Shown: positions 1 through 8,671, numbered from the stretch's first letter. The stretch: 64,000 bases of DNA from Bradyrhizobium sp. LMTR 3 (GCF_001693485.1 NZ_MAXC01000049.1:62001-126000); one strand, 5' to 3'. Program-made: numbers and translations. Notes: a model not told the origin generated them from the letters alone.

Positions 1-437
1 TCCATTGCTGGGACAATCTCGACGCGGGTAGGGCGCTGATCGATCGCCATCCCGACACGCGATTCATCATCGACCATCTCGGCATCCTGCAGCCGCGCGT
101 GCCGCCGGCGCCGCCCGAGCCATGGGCCGAGCTTCCGAAGGTGCTGGAACTCGCCAGGCGGGCGAACGCCGTGATCAAGATCAGCGGCGCCTGCACGCTG
201 TCCCGCGAGCCGTATCCTTTCCCAGATATTTGGGACCCGCTTGCCCGCGTGTTCGATGCCTGGGGTTTTGAGCGCTGCCTGTGGGGCACGGACTGGACGC
301 GGGCGTTCGCCGTCGTCAACTACGAGCAGGCGGTCGAGCCGTTCCTCAGGACCAGCCGCCTCGGCGACAGCGAGCGGGCCATGCTGATGGGCGGCGCCTG
401 TATCAAGGCTTATGGCTGGTTGCCGAAGAAAGGTTAG
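1..437 (+). CDS. Amidohydrolase family protein, 3' part
   Basis: The gene enters from the left edge and is read in the frame starting at base 3, so only about 144 C-terminal residues are present. The segment carries FIIDHLG near its start, IKISG in the middle and CLWGTDWTR near the end. These match the late strands of amidohydrolase-2 (PF04909) barrels, where the His and the late Asp belong to the metal or active site. Family members are metal-dependent hydrolases or decarboxylases of organic acids and lactones; the substrate cannot be told from this fragment. It ends in TAG, and an aldo/keto reductase follows on the same strand after a repeat-filled gap. Confidence 0.75.
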   Translation, partial: HCWDNLDAGRALIDRHPDTRFIIDHLGILQPRVPPAPPEPWAELPKVLELARRANAVIKISGACTLSREPYPFPDIWDPLARVFDAWGFERCLWGTDWTRAFAVVNYEQAVEPFLRTSRLGDSERAMLMGGACIKAYGWLPKKG

Positions 438-465
438 GGCCCAGGGCGGATTTGTTTTTGCGGTG

Positions 466-640
466 TCATACCCTCATCCTGAGGAGCCCGCGAGAAGCGG
501 GCGTCTCGAAGGATGTAGGCCACAGACGGGGCCTCATGGTTCTCCCGGCGATGCGAAGCATCGTCCGGAGACGCGCGGAGCCTGTCATCGGGCCGCGCTA
601 AGCGCGGACCCGTTGGTGCTCCTCACCATGAGGAGCTTAT
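466..640. repeat. Palindromic intergenic repeat cluster
   Basis: The gap between the amidohydrolase and the aldo/keto reductase is filled with short inverted repeats. These include a CCTCATCCTGAGGAG arm, GCGATGCGAAGCATCG near 549-564, and a unit at about 576-616 (GAGCCTGTCATCGGG then ACCCGTTGG). A close copy of that last unit lies at 1703-1744. Such elements are abundant in Bradyrhizobium and Rhodopseudomonas intergenic DNA. No gene is visible here. Confidence 0.7.
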
Positions 641-670
641 AACGCAGTAACCGCTCGGGAGGGAACGGCG

Positions 671-1669
671 ATGGAATTTCGAACCTTTGGCCGCACGGGC
701 ATGCAGCTCTCGATCCTCGGCTTTGGCTGTGGCGCCGTCGGCGGATTGATGGTGCGCGGCGATGCTGCCGATCAGGAACGGACCATCGCGCGGGCGATAG
801 CGGCCGGCGTCAATTACTTCGACACGGCGGTGCAGTACGGCGATGGCGAGTCGGAAAAGAACCTTGGCCGGGTTCTGCAGAAGTTGAAACCGGCCGGCGT
901 GGTCGTCGCCACGAAGGTGAGGTTGCCGCCTGGCGATCGTGGCCGGATTGATGAGGCGGTGCGGCTATCGCTCGAAGGCAGTCTGGCGCGGCTGCGGCTT
1001 GATCGGGTCGATATCCTTCATCTGCACAATCCGATTACCGCGCAGGGCGGCGGGCCTGCGCTGAGCGTGCGGCAGGTGCTCGACGAGGTGGTGCCGGCGT
1101 TCGAGCGGTTGCGGCAGCAGGGAAAGATCCGGTTTCTCGGGATCACGGCGCTCGGCGATACGGCGGCGCTGCATCAGGTGATCGATGCGCGCGTCTTCGA
1201 TAGCGCGCAAGTCGTCTACAACATGCTCAATCCGTCTGCGGCCGGCGAATTGCCGGCGAACTATCCGGCGCAGGATTATGGACGGTTGTTCGATCATACG
1301 GAGGCTGCCGGCGTTGGTGTCGTCGGCATCCGCGTGCTGGCCGGCGGCGCGCTATCGGGCTCGGCCGAGCGGCATCCGATTGCGGGTGCCGCGCCGGAGC
1401 CGATCGGCTCTGCCATGAGCTACGATGCCGATGTCGATCGCGCGCGCCGTCTGATGCCATTGGTGGATGAGGGATTTGCCGCCAGCCTGACCGAGGCCGC
1501 CACGCGGTTTGCACTGTCGCATCCGGCGATGGGCACGATCCTGGTCGGCATGGCGACGCCGCAACAGTTTGAAGATGCACTCGCCGCGGTGGAGAAGGGC
1601 CCGCTGTCGCAGGCGACACTCGACCGGCTGTCAGCACTGCGGCAGTCATTCTCCGGCGAACCACGGTGA
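671..1669 (+). CDS. Aldo/keto reductase
   Basis: This 332-residue protein has the usual length of an NAD(P)H-dependent aldo/keto reductase. It begins MEFRTFGRTGMQLSILGFGC, typical of the short AKR/L-fucose dehydrogenase-like group. It shows FDTAVQYGDGESEKNLG (catalytic Asp and Tyr region, about residues 51-67), then VDILHLHNP and a C-terminal GTILVGMATPQQFEDAL cofactor-binding segment. The ATG follows a GGGAGGGAACGGCG ribosome-binding stretch. It probably reduces or oxidises a small carbonyl or sugar compound in the cytoplasm. Its place after an amidohydrolase suggests a shared catabolic pathway, but the substrate is unknown. Confidence 0.9.
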   Translation: MEFRTFGRTGMQLSILGFGCGAVGGLMVRGDAADQERTIARAIAAGVNYFDTAVQYGDGESEKNLGRVLQKLKPAGVVVATKVRLPPGDRGRIDEAVRLSLEGSLARLRLDRVDILHLHNPITAQGGGPALSVRQVLDEVVPAFERLRQQGKIRFLGITALGDTAALHQVIDARVFDSAQVVYNMLNPSAAGELPANYPAQDYGRLFDHTEAAGVGVVGIRVLAGGALSGSAERHPIAGAAPEPIGSAMSYDADVDRARRLMPLVDEGFAASLTEAATRFALSHPAMGTILVGMATPQQFEDALAAVEKGPLSQATLDRLSALRQSFSGEPR

Positions 1670-1702
1670 TCGCCCCAGGTTTCCGCACTTGCCCGGATGT
1701 TG

Positions 1703-1744
1703 CGGAGCCTGTCATCGGGCGCGCATTCGCGCGACCCGTTGGCT
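1703..1744. repeat. Copy of dispersed palindromic repeat
   Basis: The stretch repeats the unit at 576-616: GAGCCTGTCATCGGG, a short GC-rich inverted stem with a different loop, then ACCCGTTGG. Both stems are self-complementary although their inner bases differ, as expected if the structure is kept while the sequence drifts. Confidence 0.7.
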
Positions 1745-1805
1745 CATCGCGGCATCGTCGTTGATATGTAACGGAAACGACGGTCTCCGGCTTCCCCCTT
1801 ACCGA

Positions 1806-1852
1806 ATTATTAACCAATCTGCATCCGGGTTAACGGATTATTAACCAATCTG
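1806..1852. promoter_or_regulatory. Pair of 16-bp direct repeats upstream of a small gene
   Basis: ATTATTAACCAATCTG occurs exactly at 1806-1821 and again at 1837-1852, a 31-bp period (about three helical turns). A related GGGTTAACGG lies between them. The pair is AT-rich against its surroundings and lies just upstream of the gene at 1898. It looks like a tandem protein-binding site, but the regulator is unknown. Confidence 0.45.
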
Positions 1853-1897
1853 GTTCGGGATTGGCGTCGCGACCAACCGGCACCAAGGGAGCACCTG

Positions 1898-2308
1898 ATG
1901 GATACCCCAACGTCTGCCGCACCCGACGAAAAAACGCCTCCGTCGGAATTGGCTTTGGCGACACAACTCAGTAAATCGGAAACGCAAGAGAAGTCGAAAC
2001 CCTCCAGCGCTCTGGAGATCAGCGCCGAACGAATCAACTCTTCCGTTGCCCGGTTGACCTCAAATTCGATAGGCGAACTTCAGGGGTTGGCTTCCGAGCT
2101 CCAGAAAATGCAGGACTTCCTGCAGGCCGAAGTCAACAACGTGCAGCACCAGATCGACAGCGCGTTGGCCGGAATTAACATCATCGTCGAAACGATCAGT
2201 CCGTGGAAGAGTATCGCGGGCTCGCAAACACCGCCGCCATCCGGCACTCGCGGTGTCCGCGCGGGAGGACCGGCGGCCAATATTGAGCAACGCAGCCGCG
2301 TCGGGTAG
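1898..2308 (+). CDS. Small hypothetical protein with coiled-coil segment
   Basis: A 136-residue protein of unknown function. The N-terminal 45 residues are rich in Ser, Thr, Pro, Glu and Lys. Residues about 45-95 form an amphipathic helical stretch (SSVARL, IGELQGLASELQKMQDFLQAEV, with heptad-like Leu spacing), compatible with a coiled coil. The C-terminal tail is low complexity with Pro and Gly. No signal peptide or membrane segment is seen. The ATG follows AAGGGAGCACCTG. The length, ribosome-binding site and upstream direct repeats support a real gene. It resembles short coiled-coil proteins often annotated only as hypothetical in Bradyrhizobium. Confidence 0.65.
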   Translation: MDTPTSAAPDEKTPPSELALATQLSKSETQEKSKPSSALEISAERINSSVARLTSNSIGELQGLASELQKMQDFLQAEVNNVQHQIDSALAGINIIVETISPWKSIAGSQTPPPSGTRGVRAGGPAANIEQRSRVG

Positions 2309-2630
2309 CAGCGGCGCGCGCGTCGCTGGCCGACACTGCTCCTTGAGGCCAAGATCACGTCGCCGTCGGGCCCTCCTTCTCGGCTTGCTCAATCGCGCGC
2401 AACGCCTCGATCAGCGCGCAGGGCGAGCCAGCATTTTTCTCCGCCTCGCGATGTAACACGATGCCGACTCTCATCCGAACTGGCGTCGGTGCAGGATGCT
2501 CGGCCTCATCCATCCGTGTGCTTCGGTTGAATTGTACGGTGCGCGGAAGAGAGTGAGCGCCGGATCGCCACCGTCAGGCCACCAAATCGCCTAACGACTC
2601 AACGATGCTTGTTGCAGTGGGCCGCGGGCG
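2309..2630. other. Intergenic stretch, nothing recognised
   Basis: No convincing open frame or RNA structure is seen. Short overlapping frames have neither a ribosome-binding site nor family resemblance. Confidence 0.4.
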
Positions 2631-2882
2631 ATGCGTATGGGTGCAGCGATGATGCGCTTTAGGTCCGATCTACATCTAACTCCCGCCCTGAGCGGGCTGG
2701 TCATGGTCGCGCTGCTTGTGCTTGGCGCGATCGCCGTTCAAAGTCTCGGACTGGCTGAGAAAGGTGCCCGTGTCACTACGGTGTCCGAACGCAGTGAGGT
2801 CCGCGCGCGCACCAGTCCCGAGAACGGTGGCCGAGCAACCCTCGATATTGGTGTCGCAGACCTGAGAGGGTCGCTGCCGTAA
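2631..2882 (+). CDS. Possible small membrane protein
   Basis: An open frame of 83 residues with one hydrophobic segment at about residues 18-37 (ALSGLVMVALLVLGAIAV), preceded by Arg-rich residues and followed by a polar tail. That is the layout of a single-pass inner-membrane protein. The Met at residue 7 or 8 could also be the start. No clear Shine-Dalgarno is present and the tail runs toward a dispersed repeat, so the frame may be fortuitous or truncated. No family is recognised. Confidence 0.3.
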   Translation: MRMGAAMMRFRSDLHLTPALSGLVMVALLVLGAIAVQSLGLAEKGARVTTVSERSEVRARTSPENGGRATLDIGVADLRGSLP

Positions 2883-2900
2883 GATAACTTGCTGGACGGC

Positions 2901-2955
2901 GACGCGCGGAGCAGCGCACCGGACGATGCTTCGCATCGCCGGGGGACGCTGCACC
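2901..2955. repeat. Dispersed palindromic repeat with GATGCTTCGCATC core
   Basis: The core CGATGCTTCGCATCG is an inverted repeat also present near 549-564 and 33399-33414. It lies just beyond the stop of the minus-strand quinone oxidoreductase gene. Confidence 0.6.
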
Positions 2956-2972
2956 GCGTCCGGGACACGCAG

Positions 2973-3941
2973 CTAGAACGCCACCACGATTTTCCCGAGG
3001 TGCTTGTTGGCTTCCATGTGCTCGAACGCTTTTCCGATCTCGGCGAAGGGATAGACCTTGTCGATCGGCAATTGCAGTTTGCGGGATTCCACGGCCGGCC
3101 AGATGTCTTTGCGGACCTCGTCAAAGATCTCGCGGATTTCCTCAATGGTGCGGGTGCGGAAGGTGACGCCGATATAGTGGATGCGGCGGGCGGCGTGGAG
3201 GTCGAAATTGAAATCGGCGTGGGTGCCGCCGAGCCGGCCGACATTGACGATGCGGCCCTTGACCTTGGTGGCGGCGAGATTTTGGTTGGCGACCTTGCCG
3301 GACACCTGGTCGACGATGAGGTCGACGCCTTCGCCGTTCGTGGCTTTCAGCGCCTGATCGACCCAGCCGGGATCGCCGGAATCGATCGCGAGATCGGCGC
3401 CGAATTCCTTCAGGCGGCCGCGGCGCATCGCGTCCGTCGACGAGCCGATGACGAGTTTTGCGCCCTTCAGTTTGGCGATCTGCATCGCCATCAGGCCGAC
3501 GCCGGAGCTGGCGCCCTGGATCAGCACGCTCTGGCCCGGCTGCAGCGCGCCGTTGGTCACCACAGCATTGTGCATGGTGGCGAGCGCGACGGGGAGGGTG
3601 GCGGCTTCCTCGAAGTTCATGTTGGAGGGCGCGCGGAACAGCCGGCCGTGGTCGGCCAGCGTATATTCGGCGAACGCGGCTGCGCCCGAGCCCATGATCT
3701 TGTCGCCGACCTCAACGCCTTTTGCGTCAGGCCCGAGCTCGGCGACTTCACCCGCCCATTCCATGCCGAGCACGGTGCCGACGCCGCCGGCCGCGCCGTG
3801 TACATGGCCCTTGGTCATGCCGAGATCGGCGCGGTTGAGGCCGCAGGCATGGACCTTGACCAGCACCTGCGTGCCCTTCGGCGAAGGTTTTGCGACCTCC
3901 GATATTTCGGCGCCGTTGGCGCCGTAGACATAGGCTTTCAT
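2973..3941 (-). CDS. Zinc-type alcohol dehydrogenase / quinone oxidoreductase
   Basis: This 322-residue MDR-superfamily protein begins MKAYVYGANGAEISEV. It has the GroES-like domain in the first half (HACGLNRADLGMTKG, then GMEWAGEVAELGPD). A Rossmann NADPH domain follows from about residue 130, with the signature VLIQGASSGVGLMAMQIAK. The structural Cys cluster of true zinc alcohol dehydrogenases is absent, which fits the NADPH:quinone reductase group. It acts in the cytoplasm on enones or quinones. It lies 31 bp downstream of the nitronate monooxygenase gene on the same strand, so the two are probably one transcript. Confidence 0.9.
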   Translation of the reverse strand: MKAYVYGANGAEISEVAKPSPKGTQVLVKVHACGLNRADLGMTKGHVHGAAGGVGTVLGMEWAGEVAELGPDAKGVEVGDKIMGSGAAAFAEYTLADHGRLFRAPSNMNFEEAATLPVALATMHNAVVTNGALQPGQSVLIQGASSGVGLMAMQIAKLKGAKLVIGSSTDAMRRGRLKEFGADLAIDSGDPGWVDQALKATNGEGVDLIVDQVSGKVANQNLAATKVKGRIVNVGRLGGTHADFNFDLHAARRIHYIGVTFRTRTIEEIREIFDEVRKDIWPAVESRKLQLPIDKVYPFAEIGKAFEHMEANKHLGKIVVAF

Positions 3942-3972
3942 GGGCTCTTCTCGTTGTTGGCGGAGACCGCCT

Positions 3973-4968
3973 TTATTCTGCTGCCTGCCGCTGCGCGCCC
4001 GACAACATGCCTTCGAACCGGCTGCGGATGATGGCTTCTGCGTCGCGCATGATGCGCGACACCAGTTCGGCGCAGGTCGGGATGTCGTGGATCAGGCCCT
4101 GGACCTGGCCGGCCGACCAGATGCCCTCATCGGCATCGCCGGTGGCGTAGACCATCTTGCCGCGGGCGCCGGCGACGAGTTCGCGCACGTCCTCGAATTT
4201 TGCGCCTTCCCTCTCCATCGCCACCACCTTGGTCGAGATCGCGTTCTTGGCGACGCGCGAGGTGTTGCGCATGGTGCGGAAGATCAATTCGGTCTCGCGC
4301 TCGTCATTGGCGACGATGCGCTCCTTGACGAGCTGATGGATCGGGCTTTCCCTGGTGCACATGAAACGCGTGCCCATGTTGATGCCCTCGGCGCCGAGCG
4401 CGAGCGCGGCAACCAGGCCGCGGCCGTCCCCGAAACCGCCAGATGCGATCATCGGAATCTTGACCTTGTCGGCGGCGGCCGGGATCAGGATCAGGCCGGG
4501 CGTGTCGTCCTCGCCGGGATGGCCGGCGCATTCAAAGCCGTCGATCGAGATCGCGTCCACGCCCATCCGCTCTGCCGACAGCGCGTGGCGGACACTGGTG
4601 CATTTGTGGATGATCCTGATGCCGTGCTTCTTGAACTCGGTGACGTGCTCCTGCGGCTTGTTGCCGGCGGTCTCGACGATCTTGATGCCGGCCTCGATGA
4701 TGGCCTGGCGGTATTCGGCGTAAGGCGGCGGCTTGATCGCGGGGAGGATGGTGAGGTTGACGCCGAACGGCCTGTCGGTCATGTCGCGGCAGCGCGCGAT
4801 TTCTTTGGTCAGATCCTCGGGCGTCGGCTGCGTCAGCGCGGTGATCAGCCCGAGCGCGCCGGCATTGGCAACGGCCGCAACCAGCTCGGCGCGGCCGACC
4901 CATTGCATGCCGCCCTGGACGATCGGGTGCTCGACGCCGACGAGCTCGGTGAATCGCGTCTTGATCAT
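3973..4968 (-). CDS. Nitronate monooxygenase (2-nitropropane dioxygenase family)
   Basis: This 331-residue FMN-dependent TIM-barrel protein begins MIKTRFTELVGVEHPIVQGG, the usual family N-terminus. It contains VISIDGFECAGHPGEDD-like residues in the middle (the catalytic-His region) and SGGFGDGRGLVAALALGA followed by GINMGTRF, the FMN phosphate-binding part. Members oxidise alkyl nitronates or propionate-3-nitronate to carbonyls and nitrite. The ATG follows AGAGGGCAGAC. It heads a two-gene operon with the quinone oxidoreductase. The physiological substrate cannot be inferred. Confidence 0.88.
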   Translation of the reverse strand: MIKTRFTELVGVEHPIVQGGMQWVGRAELVAAVANAGALGLITALTQPTPEDLTKEIARCRDMTDRPFGVNLTILPAIKPPPYAEYRQAIIEAGIKIVETAGNKPQEHVTEFKKHGIRIIHKCTSVRHALSAERMGVDAISIDGFECAGHPGEDDTPGLILIPAAADKVKIPMIASGGFGDGRGLVAALALGAEGINMGTRFMCTRESPIHQLVKERIVANDERETELIFRTMRNTSRVAKNAISTKVVAMEREGAKFEDVRELVAGARGKMVYATGDADEGIWSAGQVQGLIHDIPTCAELVSRIMRDAEAIIRSRFEGMLSGAQRQAAE

Positions 4969-5261
4969 GTCTGCCCTCTGGTTTCCCCGGCGGGACGGCC
5001 CGCGCGTCTTTTGTGAGATTTCGAGGGCAGGATGCCGTCACCCCCTGCAAAAGTCTACCGGGAGCGGGCGCTGGTCAGGGCAACGCCATCATGCAAAAGC
5101 GCGGCTTGTTTCCGCAGTGCGAACAATTCCGCATGGAGTCCGGCATCTTCCGAGATCACCCGCAAAACCGGACATGCTGCAGGCATGCTAAATCGACGCT
5201 TTTGAGCCGACTCTGGTTTCCGCCACCGGTCAGCACACACGATGTTCTCCGCCGGCCCGAT

Positions 5262-5618
5262 CTAGCAGGTAATGTGGAAAAGGCCGATCTTCTTTGCATG
5301 CGAGTTGTTGAACGTATGAATCGCTTTGGGGGTCGGCTGCAACAGGACCGCGCAACCCTTTTTCGCAAAATACGTCTCTGCTTCCGGCGACAGGTGCACA
5401 TTGCCCATCTGGCCCGAGCCAAGAATTAGCTGCTCGCATCCGTCCTCATAGATGAACTTCGCTTCGTCTTTCGAGAGGACATGCGAGGTGCCGTAGTACT
5501 TCTTCGACAGCTTTTTCTTCCGCCTTGCGATTTCGCCGGAGAGACGAATGATCACGTCGTGTTCATAGGTCTTTCCGTCAATCGTGATGGTGCCGAAAGT
5601 CGTGCGTTCGATCTCCAT
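5262..5618 (-). CDS. Mth938-like domain protein
   Basis: A 118-residue protein starting MEIERTTFGTITIDGKTYEH. It has the hallmarks of the Mth938/NDUFAF3 (DUF498) family: EQLILGSGQMG in the middle, then a late PTPKAIHTFNN and a terminal Lys-rich GLFHITC. Family proteins are small alpha/beta folds; bacterial members have no settled role, and the mitochondrial relative helps complex I assembly. The start was chosen because the open frame extending upstream runs through the phosphofructokinase gene and the internal ATG begins the conserved domain. It lies 13 bp after the kinase gene and is the last gene of the three-gene operon. Confidence 0.85.
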   Translation of the reverse strand: MEIERTTFGTITIDGKTYEHDVIIRLSGEIARRKKKLSKKYYGTSHVLSKDEAKFIYEDGCEQLILGSGQMGNVHLSPEAETYFAKKGCAVLLQPTPKAIHTFNNSHAKKIGLFHITC

Positions 5619-5631
5619 GGCCTGTCTCCAC

Positions 5632-6819
5632 CTATGACGCGCGGGTGAGAAAGATCGGCAGCCCTCGCTTATTGCCGTAGATGGGGCGGTAGCGCTCCGT
5701 GTTGTATGTGTTGGCGACGTCCAATTTGCGCGGCCCGAGCTTGGCGTCAGGGATGGGCACGAGGTCGTAGCGCCCCTCCACCAGCGCCGACATGCGGCCC
5801 GTCTTGCCTTCCAGGATGGCATCGTAGGCCATGTTACCGAAAGTCAGGGCCACGAGCTTGTCCATGAAGTCCGGATTGCCCGATCGCAGGTCGTAGGTGA
5901 GGTCAGATGTGATCGTCTCCTCGCCGGCGCGCCGCTTGATCTCGTCGGCGAACGATTCCGCCACGCTCGCCTTCTTGCGATGGCCGTAGGCATCGGGCTC
6001 GCCGTATTCCTGCACCTCGTAGCCCTCCCACGCGGCGCCCTCGCTGAGCACGACGAGCGCGTAGTTGCTTGGGTTGGCGCGCTTCTCCTCGACGAGCAAC
6101 TGGATCAGTTTGTCGAGATCGACCTTGTACTCCGGTATGACGCACCGTATCGAGGTGGCGTATGCGGTGTAGAGCGCTGTAAATCCGGCATCGCGGCCAA
6201 AGACGCGGAAAATGCCAATTCGCTCGTGCGATCCGACAGTGGTGCGCTGCCGCTGGATGGCGTCGCTGGCGCGGGTGATCGCGGTCGAGAAGCCGATGCA
6301 GTACTCGGTATTGCGGACGTCGTTGTCCATCGTCTTCGGGATGGCGATGATCTTGACGCCGACGTCGTTGAGCTTGGCTGCATAACTGAGCGTGTCGTCG
6401 CCGCCGATGGCGATCAGATGTTCGATGCCGAGCCCCGAGAGGTTCGCCAGCACCTGGCTGGTGACGTCCCATGTCCTGGTTGCGATGCCGCCCTTGGTGC
6501 TGAGCGAAGCCGGAAAGTCGTTGCCGGCGAGATGATCCGGCAGCTTCTTCATCTTGGATGGATTAGTGCGGCTCGAGTGCAGCACGGTGCCGCCACTCCG
6601 ATCTATGGTGCGCGTGTTGTCACGGTTCAGCGGGATGATGTAGTGGGACCTAGAGGCCGGGTCCTCGAGGTTTACGTGCGTGAGGGCCTCCCAACCACGG
6701 CGGAGACCGACGACCTCGATGTCGTTCTCGCTGCCGCGATATGTCACGCTCTTGATGACTGCGTTGAGACCGGGAACGTCGCCGCCGCCCGTGAGAATGC
6801 CGATACGCCGTTTTGCCAT
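5632..6819 (-). CDS. Phosphofructokinase with PPi-type active-site residues
   Basis: This 395-residue PFK-family enzyme interconverts fructose 6-phosphate and fructose 1,6-bisphosphate. Residues 11-19 read GGGDVPGLN, the phosphoryl-donor loop. GGDD is at 139-142 and PKTMDND at 161-167. ATP enzymes such as E. coli PfkA have GGDG and PGTIDND; Asp and Lys at these two places are the known marks of pyrophosphate-dependent PFK. A fructose-phosphate-binding stretch GRDAGFTALY follows. ATG at 6819 was preferred over the upstream in-frame GTG because GAGG precedes it by 5 bases. The gene sits 21 bp after the fructose bisphosphate aldolase/phosphatase gene, so both directions of this step are encoded together. 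The PPi preference is inferred from residues only. Confidence 0.88.
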   Translation of the reverse strand: MAKRRIGILTGGGDVPGLNAVIKSVTYRGSENDIEVVGLRRGWEALTHVNLEDPASRSHYIIPLNRDNTRTIDRSGGTVLHSSRTNPSKMKKLPDHLAGNDFPASLSTKGGIATRTWDVTSQVLANLSGLGIEHLIAIGGDDTLSYAAKLNDVGVKIIAIPKTMDNDVRNTEYCIGFSTAITRASDAIQRQRTTVGSHERIGIFRVFGRDAGFTALYTAYATSIRCVIPEYKVDLDKLIQLLVEEKRANPSNYALVVLSEGAAWEGYEVQEYGEPDAYGHRKKASVAESFADEIKRRAGEETITSDLTYDLRSGNPDFMDKLVALTFGNMAYDAILEGKTGRMSALVEGRYDLVPIPDAKLGPRKLDVANTYNTERYRPIYGNKRGLPIFLTRAS

Positions 6820-6840
6820 ACCCACCTCGCAGGCGGTCCC

Positions 6841-7986
6841 TTACTCGGCCGCTTCCGGCTTGCGCTCCTTGTGCACCTTAAAGCGCTTCAGCAGTGAGGA
6901 TACGGTGTCGCGGAAGCCTCCATACTCCAGCTCGGAATAGGGCAGCATCGCGGCACCGGACCAGCCCTGGCTGCGCATCTCGATGGCCTTGCGCTGGGCG
7001 CGCCGGCGGACCTCGTCCCACGCCGGGTTGTCGAAGAAATCGGTATAGGACTCCGAGAAACGGCCGTCCTTGTCGATCGAAAAGCCGGCGCAGGAAACGA
7101 TCGGCAGGCAGTACATGCCTGTCACCGGCGTGTTAATTGGCACCGGCATGAGCGGCATCACGTGCGAGCCGCGCGCATCGCCGCCTACGAAGTGCGCCTT
7201 CGCGAACGGCGAGACGATTTCTTCGGGCGCCGGGAAAATCCCCTGGTTCCTGACGATCGCGACCGGATCGTCCTTGCCGGTGTACTTGCCGGCGATCGCG
7301 TGAAGACGCTGCGCCGAAACGGCGACGGCGACCTCGCCATGGGTCCGGGAAACGATGCGATCAATGCCAAAGCGTTCGTTGTCGCGGAGCAGCGCGGCAA
7401 TGTGGTAGCCATCCGCGGGCGCGTCGAGTTCGATCACGCTGTCGCCGGCCGTGTTGTCCATGTCGATGACATGGAAACGGAATCCCTTGATCATCGGGGG
7501 CAGCATCAGCCCGGCGCAATACATGGGATCGGCAAAGGCGAGGTAGAGCGGCAGGTTGTAGGCGCCGGGGCCGCATTTGTCGGCGGCGAACACCATGAAG
7601 GACTCTGCAGGTCTCGTGCCCGAGAGGCTGTGGTCGAAGCTGAGCTCGGCGACGCCCGGGCCGGCGCCGCGGACGTTTCCGGACGGTGCGTCGACGAGAA
7701 GATCCTGCCCGGCGCCATAAAGCCCGGAGGTTTTCGCGACCGAGGTGGCCGCGAGGAACGCCTTCCAGGCAAGTTGATGCACCTCGGAGCTCCCTTCGCC
7801 CCGTGTGTGCGTCATGATGATCGCAATGTCGTCGCCGGTGTGGCAGACGAAAGCGTCGATCAGCAGGCCATCGCAGATGGCCCTCGCGACCTCGCCCTCG
7901 ACAGCCGCCATCATGCGTGTGGACGGTTTCGTGTGGCCGCCGACCGAGCCTATGTCAGCCTTGATGACCGAAAGGGTGAGTTTCAT
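6841..7986 (-). CDS. Fructose-1,6-bisphosphate aldolase/phosphatase (archaeal type)
   Basis: A 381-residue protein of the bifunctional class V FBP aldolase/phosphatase family of Archaea and deep-branching bacteria. These enzymes make fructose 6-phosphate directly from triose phosphates in gluconeogenesis. It begins MKLTLSVIKADIGSVGGH, where Asp11 and His18 are metal ligands. YTGKDDP at 235-241 contains the Tyr and the Schiff-base Lys (Lys238 here). Further marks are DMDNTAGDS and a late Tyr-rich AMLPYSELEYGGF segment. The start at 7986 has CGGAGGGAACGCTC before it; upstream in-frame Met codons lack this. First gene of the operon with PFK and the Mth938-like gene. Confidence 0.9.
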   Translation of the reverse strand: MKLTLSVIKADIGSVGGHTKPSTRMMAAVEGEVARAICDGLLIDAFVCHTGDDIAIIMTHTRGEGSSEVHQLAWKAFLAATSVAKTSGLYGAGQDLLVDAPSGNVRGAGPGVAELSFDHSLSGTRPAESFMVFAADKCGPGAYNLPLYLAFADPMYCAGLMLPPMIKGFRFHVIDMDNTAGDSVIELDAPADGYHIAALLRDNERFGIDRIVSRTHGEVAVAVSAQRLHAIAGKYTGKDDPVAIVRNQGIFPAPEEIVSPFAKAHFVGGDARGSHVMPLMPVPINTPVTGMYCLPIVSCAGFSIDKDGRFSESYTDFFDNPAWDEVRRRAQRKAIEMRSQGWSGAAMLPYSELEYGGFRDTVSSLLKRFKVHKERKPEAAE

Positions 7987-8378
7987 GAGCGTTCCCTCCG
8001 ACAGCGCAGCGCACCGCCTCGGCGTCTGCGCTTGCTGCGCCGGGGCGACGGCGCTGCTCATTCGCGACACAGAACGTCTGAAGTTTCGTTAGGTTCCACA
8101 AATGCCCTTCTCGAAAAGCTCGGGCTCATCCGGTAGCCGGGATCATCGATCACCGTAAGGATCATGCCAAGAGCGATGGGAGTTGCAGCGGTGTACGAGC
8201 CCGCCGTTGGCCCCAATGCGACATTTCGATAACGATTTGTGCGTTGCCGTCCAAAACAGCGCCCTTGAATGAACCAGCAGGCCCATCCATTCGCCATTGT
8301 TATTCGATTCGTAGGCGCTATCGTGCGCAAGCGGCGAAGCCGCGACATTCACCCATTAATTGCGAATGGGAGACTCGC
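7987..8378. other. Divergent intergenic region
   Basis: The 392 bp separate the divergent aldolase/phosphatase and DUF3303 genes and must hold both promoters. No convincing additional frame, RNA or operator was recognised. Confidence 0.4.
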
Positions 8379-8654
8379 ATGAAGTTCATAGTATCTTGGA
8401 CTGTACCTCAAGGCACTTTCAATGCAGCAGTCGCACGCTTCCTGGAAACCGGCGGCGCACCACCCGAGGGCGTAAAGATGTTGGGGCGTTGGCATGGCAT
8501 GAACGGTCAGGGATTTGCGATCTCCGAATCGAGTGATCCAAAGGCCATGTATCGTTGGGTCGCCCAATGGTCTGACCTGCTCCCGTTGACCGTCGCGCCT
8601 TGCCTAGAGGACGCAGACGCGGGCGAGGTGATGGCGTCGCTACCCAAGCGTTGA
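8379..8654 (+). CDS. DUF3303-type small protein
   Basis: A 91-residue protein starting MKFIVSWTVPQGTFNAAVAR. It fits the DUF3303 dimeric alpha/beta-barrel-like family: MLGRWHGMNGQGFAISE in the middle, then AMYRWVAQWSDLLPLTVAPCL. No catalytic function is established. It is probably cytoplasmic, as no signal sequence is seen. The ATG lies 7 bases after AATGGGAGA and begins the conserved domain, whereas the longer open frame starts in non-conserved sequence. It appears monocistronic and is followed by a strong hairpin. Confidence 0.8.
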   Translation: MKFIVSWTVPQGTFNAAVARFLETGGAPPEGVKMLGRWHGMNGQGFAISESSDPKAMYRWVAQWSDLLPLTVAPCLEDADAGEVMASLPKR

Positions 8655-8671
8655 CCTTCAATACGATCACA

